Origin: Gymnorhina tibicen
Lineage: Eukaryota > Chordata > Aves > Passeriformes > Artamidae
Reading direction: 5' to 3'
Assembly: GCA_013399875.1 (NCBI GenBank)
Contig: VXAZ01018984.1
Location: 632,902-696,901 of the forward strand
DNA length: 64,000 nucleotides
Shown: in pieces, positions 40,401 to 52,400 of the stretch
How positions within the stretch are numbered: the first letter of the stretch is position 1
Layout of the letters: every line of letters starts with the position of its first letter
The notes under the pieces: model-generated
Databases searched by the model: none
Seen by the model: only the letters and a program-made list of their open reading frames with translations
What the model was told of the DNA's origin: nothing
Program-made: the position numbers and the translations under genes

Positions 40401-43400
40401 CTGAGACCCACTTAAAATTGCTGAGGAATGTGAAAATGTGAAAGTGGGCAAATCAGAAATACAAATAAAGCAGACAAGGCAGCTATGATGAGTTGAAATA
40501 ACTGAAAAAAACTAGTATTGCTAACTGACAGCATAGCCTGGATATCATGCTTAGCTCACTTTTTTCTTTTAGCACCCAGTATCACTTACTGTTTTTCTCT
40601 CTCTAATTAAACACCTGCTGAGCGAGGCACTTTATGAGAATCATGTAACATGATTTGACTGTTCAGAAGATGAAAACATGACACCGTTCTCAACATCTGT
40701 TTTGATGAAAGGAAAATGTTTTGTCCTTTTGGTTATAAAAATGGAAGAGAAAAACCTGGATATTTGGGAGCTCTGCTGCTCTGCTTTCTCTTTTCAGCTC
40801 TGCAAAGCAAGGATGCAGCTCCCATTTTCCATCTAGCCTTCATATCCAGTACAGTCAGAGACAGACTTTTTTAACAAAAACAAATCTAAGCTCTGTTCTA
40901 CATCCTTCATAAGAGAAAAGGAAGGATAATTCTTTAGACCTGAGAACTTCAAATAGGCTCGCAAGATGAATTGTCACTGTGTTTGTTTCAGGACATTTGT
41001 GGGTGCTGGTAACATGTCCAGAAGTAACTCACAGAATGCAGCTGTGAATTCCTGGAATTTCAGCAGGTCACCTAAGAAGGCTTCTGTAATAAATTTTTAA
41101 AAAATTTAAAAACTTTTCTCCTTATATTGATTTCCATTGTGTCCACAGCATCAGTGGATCTTGTAAGGACCAAACATAGCTAAATTGGTGGAATATGCTA
41201 GTGTGAGAGCATATTTGGTTAAGATAAGAATGTCATAGTTTTCAGTTGCCAGATCCTTTGACTATTTAGCTGATCCAGTCTCGTTAGAGAGTTCATAACA
41301 ACTCAAAGGCTGCTGCAAGATATGGGTGCCCACAAGGGAACATCTTAGGCTGTGGAGCCACATGGTCATGACACCTTTGCACCAAAGGCATACTCTGCCA
41401 AAGCTCTTTGTGCTAGAGATAATTTAGACTCACAATGAGCAATCTTGAGAATTAATTTCTATTTTTCATTACTACATAAAATCACGAAGCACGTGTGCTT
41501 ATGGTTTATTTTCCTAGACCATGTTTTGTTTATATTGAACTCTACTTACACTGACTTCCATAAACTCTGGTCTGTTACTGGTCTTCTGTTTAACAGCTGC
41601 CTGTTCTTGCCAAGCCTGGCTCCCCACAATGCACCTACAAATAATGCTGTTACAACAGGACTTGTTGATGGTGCGGTTGTGAGTGGAATTGGAACTGGTG
41701 AGTACTCCAGTGTGACTGGTAACAGTGTTTTGTGTCTGATGTTTAGTTCTCTTAGACTTCTTGGTTAGCCATGAACTGACTGTATGGTGTTGGGCACCAT
41801 GCACTCACAATCAAGAACTTGCTGTGTCTTTTTTGTGTGTGTGTGTTTCTGTTGCCTTTAAAGTAGAAGGTCAAATTGTAATCAACCAAGGTGTATGAAT
41901 AATAACCCAGGATGCATTAAGGAAAAAGTTGAGGTAGTAGTGTGTAGAGCATATGAAATGTGGAACAAATTGTAATACTGGTGTAATTGTAAAGTCACAA
42001 ACTGGTGACTTTGTTCTGCTGAATCTTTGACTGCATTTATTACAGGTGTAGTTGCACATGCCTTCACAAAAACCCCATCTCAATTGTTTGCTATCACTTT
42101 CACATGTTGTTGTAGGCTATTCACCCTACAGGAACCTAGTGTGCTGTGGGATTAACTGAACATGGTCACTTAGTTAAAAAAGTTGTTAAGTCTAAAAACT
42201 AAGGTGAAGGCTTACTGCAGTAAGACAGAATTAGTTGGAGCATCCTAGGGTATTAAATGGAGTCAGATGTGTGTGGTAGAGAGACACTCCCTCAAAAGAG
42301 CCTTCTTCAGCTTTTGAGAAAACAGCTGCAATCAACTGAGCTGATATGAAAAAAGAACAGGATCAAGTAGGAATCCTAAGTAGTACCTACTGCAGCTATG
42401 TAATGGGCTTTCTTTTCGTTTTTAGGTGAACGGTTTTTCCCACCACCATCTGGTTTAAGCTACTCAACTTGGTTTTGCATTGAACATTTTAGTACACCTC
42501 CTAATAACCACCCCGTGAGACTCCTCACTGTCGTGCGGCGTGCGAACTCCTCGGAGCAGCATTATGTCTGCCTTGCTGTTGTCCTGTCGGCAAAAGACCG
42601 CTCACTGATTGTTTCAACTAAGGAAGAATTGCTTCAGAACTATGGTAAGAGTTGTGCCACGTCATCAGCTGATGCTGACAGTATTATAGGGATGCAACAG
42701 CAAGTTTATTTTAAACCCAGTATCCAGAAGCATTGTGTGTGCTGGAACTTCCGTTGCTGCTTCACCAGTTCCTGATGGGTTTTGACAATGGAAATATGCA
42801 AAATGTAAACAGTAATTTATGGAGCTTTTATAATTTCCAAAGAAGATTCCATGTCTGTATATAATGAAAAATTTTTGCCAAAACCCCAGGTATTATATAT
42901 TCAAGGGAGGGATTACATCATTGATTTTGAAAGGTTTTGCCTTTGATTTATCTTGTATCATTCATTTTAGACATCACCTCTTGAGGTCTTGAGGTGCAAA
43001 TTTTAACTGTCTTTGTTTTGAAGAAGTTTGGAAATAGTAAGCTAATAGGTTGTGAAGGCTTTTTCAGTCTGGATAGTCCTGGTACTGGAGGGTTTTTTGA
43101 AGGCAATCAATCAATCACTTCATGCTTTAATGCTGTGGTCAGTTTTCAGAAACAGTTTGTATCTCCATTCAGTATCTGTGGCCAAAGGAGGAATTACAGG
43201 AGCTGTAGTGAAGATCTAAGTGAAGCTGGTGATACCGGCAAATTTGCTAGAGAGAGCTATCAGTGCACTCAGGGGCTTGAGGATGAGCCGTCTCCTGTCT
43301 CCTGCCTTTTCCTCCATCAGAGCCTCCCAAAGTGGTTGGTTTTGACAGGCTGTTACACACTGGGTCTGTGGAGGAGCTGAGAGGAGCAGGGCAGCCTTCT

Positions 43401-46400
43401 GCATGTGTCACCAGACCAGCACAAATGGTTATCAAGAATCTGTTCCTGCTTCTAGTCTTTACTTTTGAGTAGGCAGCACTAATAAAGAATATATACACCT
43501 GTTGTTATTTTAAAAACCTCTCACAAACAGCTAAGCAGACTGTTACCATGAAAATAAGGAATGATCTGTAAGCAGACATTCACATCTTTACCTGCAGCAG
43601 TCTTTCTTAGTAGAAGTCAGGTTCAAAACATGAAACTTGAGAGCTGAAAACCCATAGTATAAAGTAGGAATTAAACCTCTTAAATTACGAAGATACTGAC
43701 AGTGCTTTCTTTCTCAGAGGACCAAATTCTTAAAGAATGGAAGCAAGTTTATCTTCATACTAATTGCTTTAGCCTGCACTGGAGCTATAGTTTGTATGTT
43801 TTTAGTTTGTGAGCCCCTATAATCAAACTCCCTGAAAGAGACTGGATTCGAAAAGGCTTTGTCAGAGAAGATCTGAAGCTGTCTGACTATAAAGACTGTT
43901 TTTTAATTGAACAAGGACACTTTTCTTCACTCGAGTGCTACCCTGTGGTGTCTAAATCATAGCTGTTGGTGTACTGTCGAGTGTCGAGCAGGTTAGGGAC
44001 CTGAAGAACTGAGATTGGAATTCCTGTGCACAACACAGGGATTGGAAGTGCTGACAGTCTCTTGTAAGAATAAATGGGGTGATTTAAGGACCCTTCTTGT
44101 GAGCAAGAATTCTGCTCAAAGATGTTTGGCTGAGAAAAAGATCTTGAGATTATTTTTGTATCTGAACGTTAGTTCTAAGTACTCTGCTTTTAACATTTTC
44201 CTTGTGCTATTTCTAAAGAAATGAGTGTTCTCCCTGTGCAGGCAGCTGCTGTGCTAAGAGGATTAATGGTTTCTTTTCCTTTAGTATGAAAGAATGAAGA
44301 GGGATCTGAAAAGTTCATGGTTTCTGTTGAAACATTCCCTGGGTTTTTGGGGATGGTTTTTTGGTTTTTTTTTCCTGTTGGGACAGCTTTTAAGTAGAGT
44401 AAGGGTCATTTTTGTGATGCAGAAGTGTGAATAAAAAGTCTGGAAGTATGGGTATCATCCTCTCCACAGTGTGAGAAAAGTGAAAAATGGCTCTGTGGGT
44501 TTGGGGAGACATCTGTTGTTTCTTGGTGACTACTGCTGTAGAAACTTTTTTAGGAAAACAACAAAAGATCTTTCTGTGACTTGCATGGCAGCATGAGAAA
44601 GTAAAAACTTGAGCCAACTAGTAATTCCAGCTAAAATTTCAAAGGGAAGGGAGAAGGTGAGAAGTAAAATACAATTGTTGAAAGTTTGAATATATCCTGA
44701 GATTTTTAAGCACTTACAACATTTCTGCTGGTGCCCACTAACTGGTGCTTTTCCTTTAGTTGATGACTTCAGTGAGGAATCATCATTTTATGAAATTCTT
44801 CCCTGTTGTGCCCGTTTCCGCTGCGGTGACCTCATTGTGGAAGGCCAGTGGCATCACCTAGTTCTGGTCATGAGTAAAGGCATGCTGAAGAACAGCACAG
44901 CTGCACTCTACCTCGATGGACAGCTTGTTAACACTGTTAAGGTGAAATAAATCTTTCAATCCTCATTTTTACTGGTTGGAGTGATTTTTCTCTTTCTGTG
45001 CAAAAAAAAAAACCTTACAAAAAACAAGAACGAAACAAACCACCGCCACCACCCCATCCAAAAAAACCCCCCAACAGAATAGAAAAAAAAACCCCAACCC
45101 AAGCAACAAAACAAAAAACAACAAACAAACACCACATTTATTTGTGAAGGTCAGTACCTCATTGTTAGGTGGAAGAAACTGCAGAGAGCAGTGAAGAGCA
45201 CTGTGGGCCTGTCCACTGAGCACAAAGTGTTCCCAGATATCTGTAACAGATATCCAGACATCATTTGGCACCTGGCAGGTGTGGCTTTAAACCCCACACA
45301 AGGTTATGCTTTATCCCTTAAACTAGCTAATGTTACTTTACTGCTGTAGGTAAAACAACAGGTTGACTTTCAAAGTTTACCTCCCAGTATTCCTTTTGCA
45401 AGAGGAGGACTACAGTAAGTTGTTATGCTAACAGCTGTAATACATGAGCGTGTATCTGGCCATCTGTCTGGCCATACATGACTACATTCAATAGGTGCTA
45501 ACAAAATTTTTACAAGGTAGATACCAAAAGCTTGTGAGGTTGTTACTGTCTTTATATATTTACCAGGATCTTACTCATGTATTTGTTTAAGTGTTTGAAA
45601 AGTCTTGCTGAATTTAGTTCATCACGTTTGCACTTTCGCTTGAAATGGTGTAATTTCCAAAGGCTGGGAAAGGAGAGAGAACACTACTTTGAGCACCATA
45701 TTTTTAGAATCAACATCCAGCCTCTTTAAGCACAGAATTTTCATGTTCTCATTGTGTGTTTCCATACACACCTTCATCTTTTGATAGCCACTTCTGGTCT
45801 TTGCATTTCCTTTCTGTTTAACGTTCTTCACTGCCTATTTCAGTACAGTGTCAAAATACCCTGTATTGCATAGCAATCATTTGATTCATCCCCTGGCTTG
45901 CAAAACCATTTTTGGACAAAATTTCTGATCTTGTCACAGTACCCTTGCTCCCTCACTAACTTGCCTGTGTTTTGCTCCCTTACAGCTTCACTACATCCAC
46001 AGCAGCCCCAGTGGCTCTGGCTCTGCCAATCCCCCAGTGGTCAGCACAGTGTACGCCTACATCGGCACGCCACCCGCACAGCGCCAGCTTTCCTCCCTGG
46101 TGTGGCGTCTGGGCCCCACGCACTTCCTGGAGGAAGTGCTGCCTGCCCCAGGGGTCAGCACCATTTATGAGCTGGGACCGAATTACGTTGGGAGCTTCCA
46201 AGCAGTTTATGTTCCATGTAAGTTCAGGTGGCACCTGGTCACTTGGGCTGGCTGTGCTGGAATCTTTGTGTGCATATTGGTAGAAGAGGTGAGAGAGTGT
46301 GCAGGAGCAGAGAGGAAATGCTCACTGTTCATAGGAAGAAGATCACTAGCTGCTGTTGAAGAGGATGAGAGAAATCCAAATTCTTTCACTGAGATAGAAG

Positions 46401-49400
46401 TGCTTGTATTCCTCACTTTGGTTTTAAACCAGTTAGAAATGCTTAAAGCTGTCATTATTTGTACTGTATTTATCTATAGAAAGTGAAATTAGAAAGGATA
46501 CAAAATTTTAAAGGTATGGTTATATATTCTCTTTGAATCTTACAATTCTTGTACCATTCCAAGGCAGTTTTCCTAGCAAACTGTAGTAAAAGGCCAGTTG
46601 TCACAGGTAAAGATGCAGATTTACCAAATGCTTCTCTGGTTTTTGACTGCTTTGTTTTCCTTCAGAAGGGAAGGGAAATTTACAGCCCTTAGGCTGGACA
46701 ATATCACATCTCAGCTATTAGTAAAATCTTCTTTTTATACCTATTCTGCAGTATAAGTTGCTTAAGATTTTACTCTTCAAATTTAAAAGAAAAACAATGC
46801 CATTAATGAAGGGAACTTCTATTTTGTCTTTAAGGTAAAGATTCAAAGTCTGAAGGAATCAATCCATCGCCAGTATCTTTGGTACCAGAAGAGAAGGTCT
46901 CCTTTGGTCTCTATGCACTGTCAGTTTCTTCATTTACAGTGGCAAAAATAAGGAAAGTTTACAACAAGTTGGATAGTAAAGCTATTGCCAAACAGGTATG
47001 TTGGGAGATCGGTTGGTTAATGTGTATGAATTTTTCCTTTCTTTTAACTTATTCCAAGACAATTTGCTCAATGCAGTCAGGAACAGTAATGCTGTTGTCA
47101 TTTAGTCCAGTCCCCCTCCCGTGGGCAAGGACACCTTCCACTATATCAGGTTGCTCAAAGTGATTCCAGCCTGACCTCGAATGTTTCCAGGAACTGAGAA
47201 CTCACAGCTTCTCTAGGCACTGGATGGCCAACCTCAGCCTTCTATTTTGAGGTGACTGCATCAGTGAACAAGAGAAGGGTTACACATGTCATTTATCTGG
47301 ACTGCTGTAAAGCGTTCGACATAGTCCCCCACAACATCCTTTTCTCCAAATTGGAGAGAGATGGATTCAATGGGCGGGCTGTTAAGATGGATAAGGAAGT
47401 GGTTGGACAATTGGACAGTTGGTAGTGGTCAATGGCTCAGAGTCCCAGTGGAAATCGGTGACAAGTGGTGCCCCTTAGGGGTCCCTGTGGGGACCAGTAT
47501 TATTTAATACCTTCATTAATGACACAGAGGGATCAAGTGCACCCTCAGCACATTTGCTGATGAAACCAAGCTGAGTGGTGCTGTTGGCACACCTCAAGGA
47601 CAGGATTCCATCCAGAGTGATCTGGACAAGTTCCAGGGCTAGGTGGGCACAGAGGAGTGGGGCAATTGGAAGCTCATGAGGTTTAACAAGACCAAGTGCA
47701 AGGTCCTGCACCTGGGTCAGGGCAATCTCTGGTATCAATCCAGGCTGGGGATGAACAGATTGAAGGCAGCCCTGCCAAGCAGGACTTGGGGACACCAGTG
47801 ATGAGAACCTGCATATGCCCCGGCCATGTGTACTCGCAACCCAGAAAGCCAAACATGTCCTGGGCTGCATCCAAAGCACCGTGAGCAGCAGGGGAGGGAG
47901 GGGATTCTGCCCCTCTGCTCCTCTCTGGTGAGACCCCACCTGCAGTGCTGCATCCAGCTCTGGGGCTCCAGCACAGGAGGGACATGGACCTGTTGGAGTG
48001 AGTCCAGGGGAGACCACCAAGATGATCGGAGGGATGGAGCACCTGTCCTGTGAGGAAAGGATGATATCTGGGTTTGTTCTCAGACCTGAGAACAAACTGA
48101 AGAAAGGAGAAAGGAAGGTTTCAGGGTGACCTAATTGCAGCCTTCCAGTACCTGAAGGGAGCCTGCAAGAAAGACAGAGAGGGACTTTTTACAAGAGCAT
48201 GTAGTGATGGGATGAGTGGGAATGGCTTCAAACTGAAAGAGAGTAGGTTTAGATAGTAGGAGAAAGGTCTTTGCTGTGAGGGTGGACTGGCAGTGGCACG
48301 GCTTGTCCAGAGGAGTTGTGGTTGCTCTAACCCCTGCAGGTGTTCAAGGCCAGGCTGGATGGGGCTTTGAGGAACCTGATTTAGTGGAAGGTGTCCCTGC
48401 CTATTGCAGCACGGTTGGAATGAGATGATCTTTAAGCTCCTTTCCAAACCAAGCCAATCTATAATTCTATGAACTTTAAATGTCCCTTTCATCCCAAACT
48501 CCTTCTCTGGTCTGGTGGGATTGTTTTTAAAGTTAGACTCATCCTCCTTAAACTTTGGAGTCCAGAGATTTCTCTTAACTTCAGAGACTATCTTGATGAT
48601 GCTTCTAGTTCTGTTTTGTTGTATGCTACTTCTTATCACAGTAGGAAAATTTATAAGTTACAAATTTTAGGCTTGCATAAAAAAAAAACCTCTTCCCTTC
48701 AGCCTCTGCTTTTTTTTCTTGTTTTCTTCAGCTGGCAATTTCTTCTCATGAAAATGCCACACCTGTGAAGCTGCTACATAACTCAGCAGGGCATTTGAAT
48801 GGACCAGCACGCTCCATTGGTGCAGCTTTGATAGGGTATTTGGGTGAGTTGAGCACTTAAGAATTATTATGCTTAAAAGTTATTAAATACTTGTCAATAA
48901 GAACTTGGGTCTAGAAGATAAATCATGTAATTGATGAATGTTAATGGTGCATCGTTGTATTTATTGAACATTTTTATGTTTTATGGATATACTGTTATCT
49001 TTTTTTTTGCTCCCATGGGATGCTTGTTTCAGTTTATGATTTATCATTATGAAAATATATTCAGTTACTTTACCTTAGGTTATAAACTATTGTTCTATAT
49101 TTCCTTCACTTCCTCTTGTGAAGTGTCATAGTTCTTCTAGTGACATTCTTTTCATAATTCAAGTCATGTTAAAATGAAAATTGCTTTCATGTTTTCACAA
49201 TTATTTCTTGCCAAAATAAGATTTGATTATATTTTGTTTTCTCTGTGCTCAGGAGTAAGAACATTTGTCCCCAAACCTGTTGCCACTACACTGCAGTACA
49301 TTGGTGGGGCTGCTGCTATTTTGGGACTTGTAGCCATGGCATCAGATGTGGAAGGGTTGTATGCAGCTGTGAAGGCCTTGGTCTGTGTAGTAAAGAGCAA

Positions 49401-52400
49401 TCCACTGGCCAGCAAAGAGATGGAAAGAATCAAAGGTTATCAGGTATGTAAGAAATGTCTTAAAACAGACCAGGCTGGTTGAATTGAATTTCACTGTTTG
49501 TCATCAGAGTTCCCATGGAAATCTCTTGTTGTGTTGTAACCCGAGTTTCTCTTCTGAAGTTTCTTGAGCTCTTGGTTAATTAGCGTGGATGATTTATTTA
49601 GGACGTCTTTTAAAGGAGAGGGTGAAAAGCTTTTTGCTAAGCCATTGTGCACATTTAGCTGCATTGCTGAAACTGAGCCTTCGTTAACAGCACGGAAGAG
49701 CACAACTATGGTACTTCAGTGATTCTTTCCTTGTGATTTTGAACCCACCCTTGCAAGCCTGGTGTGCCAGCAAGAGAGGAGGATAAGGGCACAAAAAAAA
49801 CCCCAAACAAGTGAACTCCTGGAAGCATCCTTTTGAGGAGACTGCACAGATTTTGTAGTTAGTGATGCTGTTTCCTTTCAAGCTGAAGACATTAATTCTC
49901 CATTGGGATAGGGAAAAGGCAGTTAAGTGGAAGGATTGGTTGACTGATTTGAAAAGGTCTTCGCATGAGCAATGTGTTTTATGTGTCTCATGGAGGCTGC
50001 TTTACTGAAATGGAAAGTTCTGTGGTTTGGGCAGCATATTTAAAAACCTTTTAATGCTAATGCCTGGTGTAGTTATATCAAAACATACCATTCCAAGGAG
50101 CGTGGTGCAGACCTTGGCTTACTGTGACCAAACAAGTCTAGACAGTGTCCTCCTTGTACCATGAGTAGTCAGTGGATTGTCACATAAGACCTTACATTCC
50201 ACTTGTATCAGCACATAGTGTGGTTTGAGGGAGATTCCCAGAAATCTGTGGTTTTTTAGTGTTTCAGTGAGGATGGTAAAGCTGAACAGGCCAGTATGCT
50301 AAGAGTTTAAACAAGTTTGCTTCAGAAGACAAGAAACTGTAATAGTACATCTGGCAAATGGTTCTTTCCCAACCCAGATTATAAGCAGTTAGAGCAAAAG
50401 TGGGGACTGCAGTCATGCCTAGGGGAACAAAAGGCAGCAGTAAAAAAAAGGCTTATTCAGATTTGTGTTACTGTTTTTCAGTGCCAGAATACCTCTCATT
50501 TGGGCATGCAGTGCTCTAGACCTGCTCCATTTAACACTGCCATGTCCACGTTTGCTGTCCAGGAATACAGCTGTTTGAGAATGCTGTCTTAAACTGTGAC
50601 TGCCAGAGAGCTGAGAGGGCTGTGTGTGTGTGCCTAATCCTCAGGATCCTGTCTGTAGTGTTTTATGAGCTGGAGAGTGTCCTGGATATGCTGCTTTTGT
50701 AATGAACTGTAATGCCACTTTCAAACTCTTTCATCAAGAGTATCAACTAGCAGACATACTTTAAGGGCCTTCTCAAAAGGGACACAGACATTTCATCTGT
50801 TCTCCTGCGTGCTTAGACAACATTGCTGTGTGCTAACAGGTACTAATTCCTTTTCTGTTTACTTGTTCAAGCTGCTGGCCATGCTGTTAAAGAAGAAACG
50901 GTCCCTTCTGAACAGCCACATACTCCACCTGACCTTTTCCTTGGTGGGAACTGTTGACAGCGGGCACGAGACATCCATTATCCCAAATTCTGCTGCCTTC
51001 CAGGACCTGCTCTGTGATTTTGAAGTATGTAAAGCTGCACAGAATAGTGATGATGGTGCTGATAGTGATTAAGTCAGATGCTGATAGTGTACCTTTAATA
51101 TTCAACAGCAGCAAACTAGGCTGTTACACTGAGAACTTACAATTGCCTCTATAGTACAGTAAAGCAGCTGAGCAACAAGATTATTGGTAACTTTTCCTGC
51201 TGAAATGGCTTGAATCACTGCACAAACAATGGATGAATGCCACAAGTGTCTCTCTTTTTGTTGCTTTAGAATTTTGTATTTTTCTGTTCACCAATTTCTT
51301 TTCATCTGTGTGTTCCACTGCAGTACATATATCAAGGCATGAAAAATGCACTGAAAATAAAAGTAGGAGGTAAACTTTCAACATAGCACATGGGAATCAC
51401 TTTATCACACATCTCTTTAAAGGTTAATAGTAAGGGAGTTAAAATCCTGTTTGCATGACCTATGAAATACTTAAGTGTTGTGTTAAACTAAGGGAAGTAG
51501 CAAATTTCAGAGGGAAATGCTAATGCAATAGAGGCTGATAAAAGATTTGGAGAGCTTACCCTTTAATGTTTGCTCCTTTGACATTATCTGTACCTGACAG
51601 ACTGAGTAAAAGAATTCAGACTCATATACATTAAAGTAAATAAGTAAAAACACTACTGCCACTGCTAAGCCAGCTATAAGATGTTCACTTAATATTCCAA
51701 GTCAGTTTTGCACAAATGACTTAATAGTCTTAACCATTTCCTTTTTTTAGATGTCTGTTTGAGTATTTCAAAGCACTCCTGGAAATCTTATTCAAGAAAA
51801 ACTCTTCAAAAGTCTGAGGTTTTGGCTTTTTTGGTTTTTTGAGGTTTTTAAAATTACTTACTTTACTCAGAAATTAGTGACCCAAACATTTCACTTAAAT
51901 TGGATAAATTAGATGTTCTTACTCATGCAGAACGGGGAAATTAAAAGATTTGTTCTCATCATTTTTGATTATAAGATTAGAAGAAAAGCAAAAGCTAGAA
52001 AGCTTTTCATTTAAGCCAGTTTTATACACCAGAGCACAAGTATTAATTATGCTTTTTTCAACGGCAAATCAATTTTAAGATTTGCAGCTGTAACTGTGAG
52101 CTTTCAGGGTTTTCTATCTTCTGTTACTTCTATTGATTGAACAATTGATATTTTTGGGTTTTTGGTAGAGAATCTGAATAATTTAAGTGCAGGCAATGCT
52201 GGGTAAAAAATAAAATCAGGAAAGACCTTGAGTTTAATCTTGGCAGAAGGTAGTTACAAAGGCATAAACCTTCACTTAAACTTAACACAGCCTTGTAAAC
52301 CCCAACAGCTCCTTTGGAGTCATTGCACTGTCTGTTTAAATTTGTGTAAAAGGACAAAAAGATAGTCTGTAACCTTTTGTCTAGATTCATTTATAAGTTT

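Larger units (their letters stand above)
44942..45985 (+). other. Intron with a candidate cassette exon
   Basis: 1.0 kb. It begins with an A/C-rich low-complexity tract (45001-45133) and contains a splice-like 65-nt segment at 45350-45414. The rest is ordinary. Confidence 0.7.
46996..48731 (+). other. Intron with two opposed CR1 pieces
   Basis: 1.7 kb, of which about 1.35 kb is CR1: a short antisense 3' fragment (47098-47235) followed by a longer sense copy (47250-48472). The rest is AT-rich. Confidence 0.85.

Noticed and set aside
42994..43498. 128-codon open frame and its opposite-strand partners
   Set aside because: Intronic, no splice sites in the right phase, no family similarity.
47475..48639. 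206- and 172-codon open frames on the minus strand
   Set aside because: They are antisense shadows of the CR1 element at 47250-48472, with no protein-family words.
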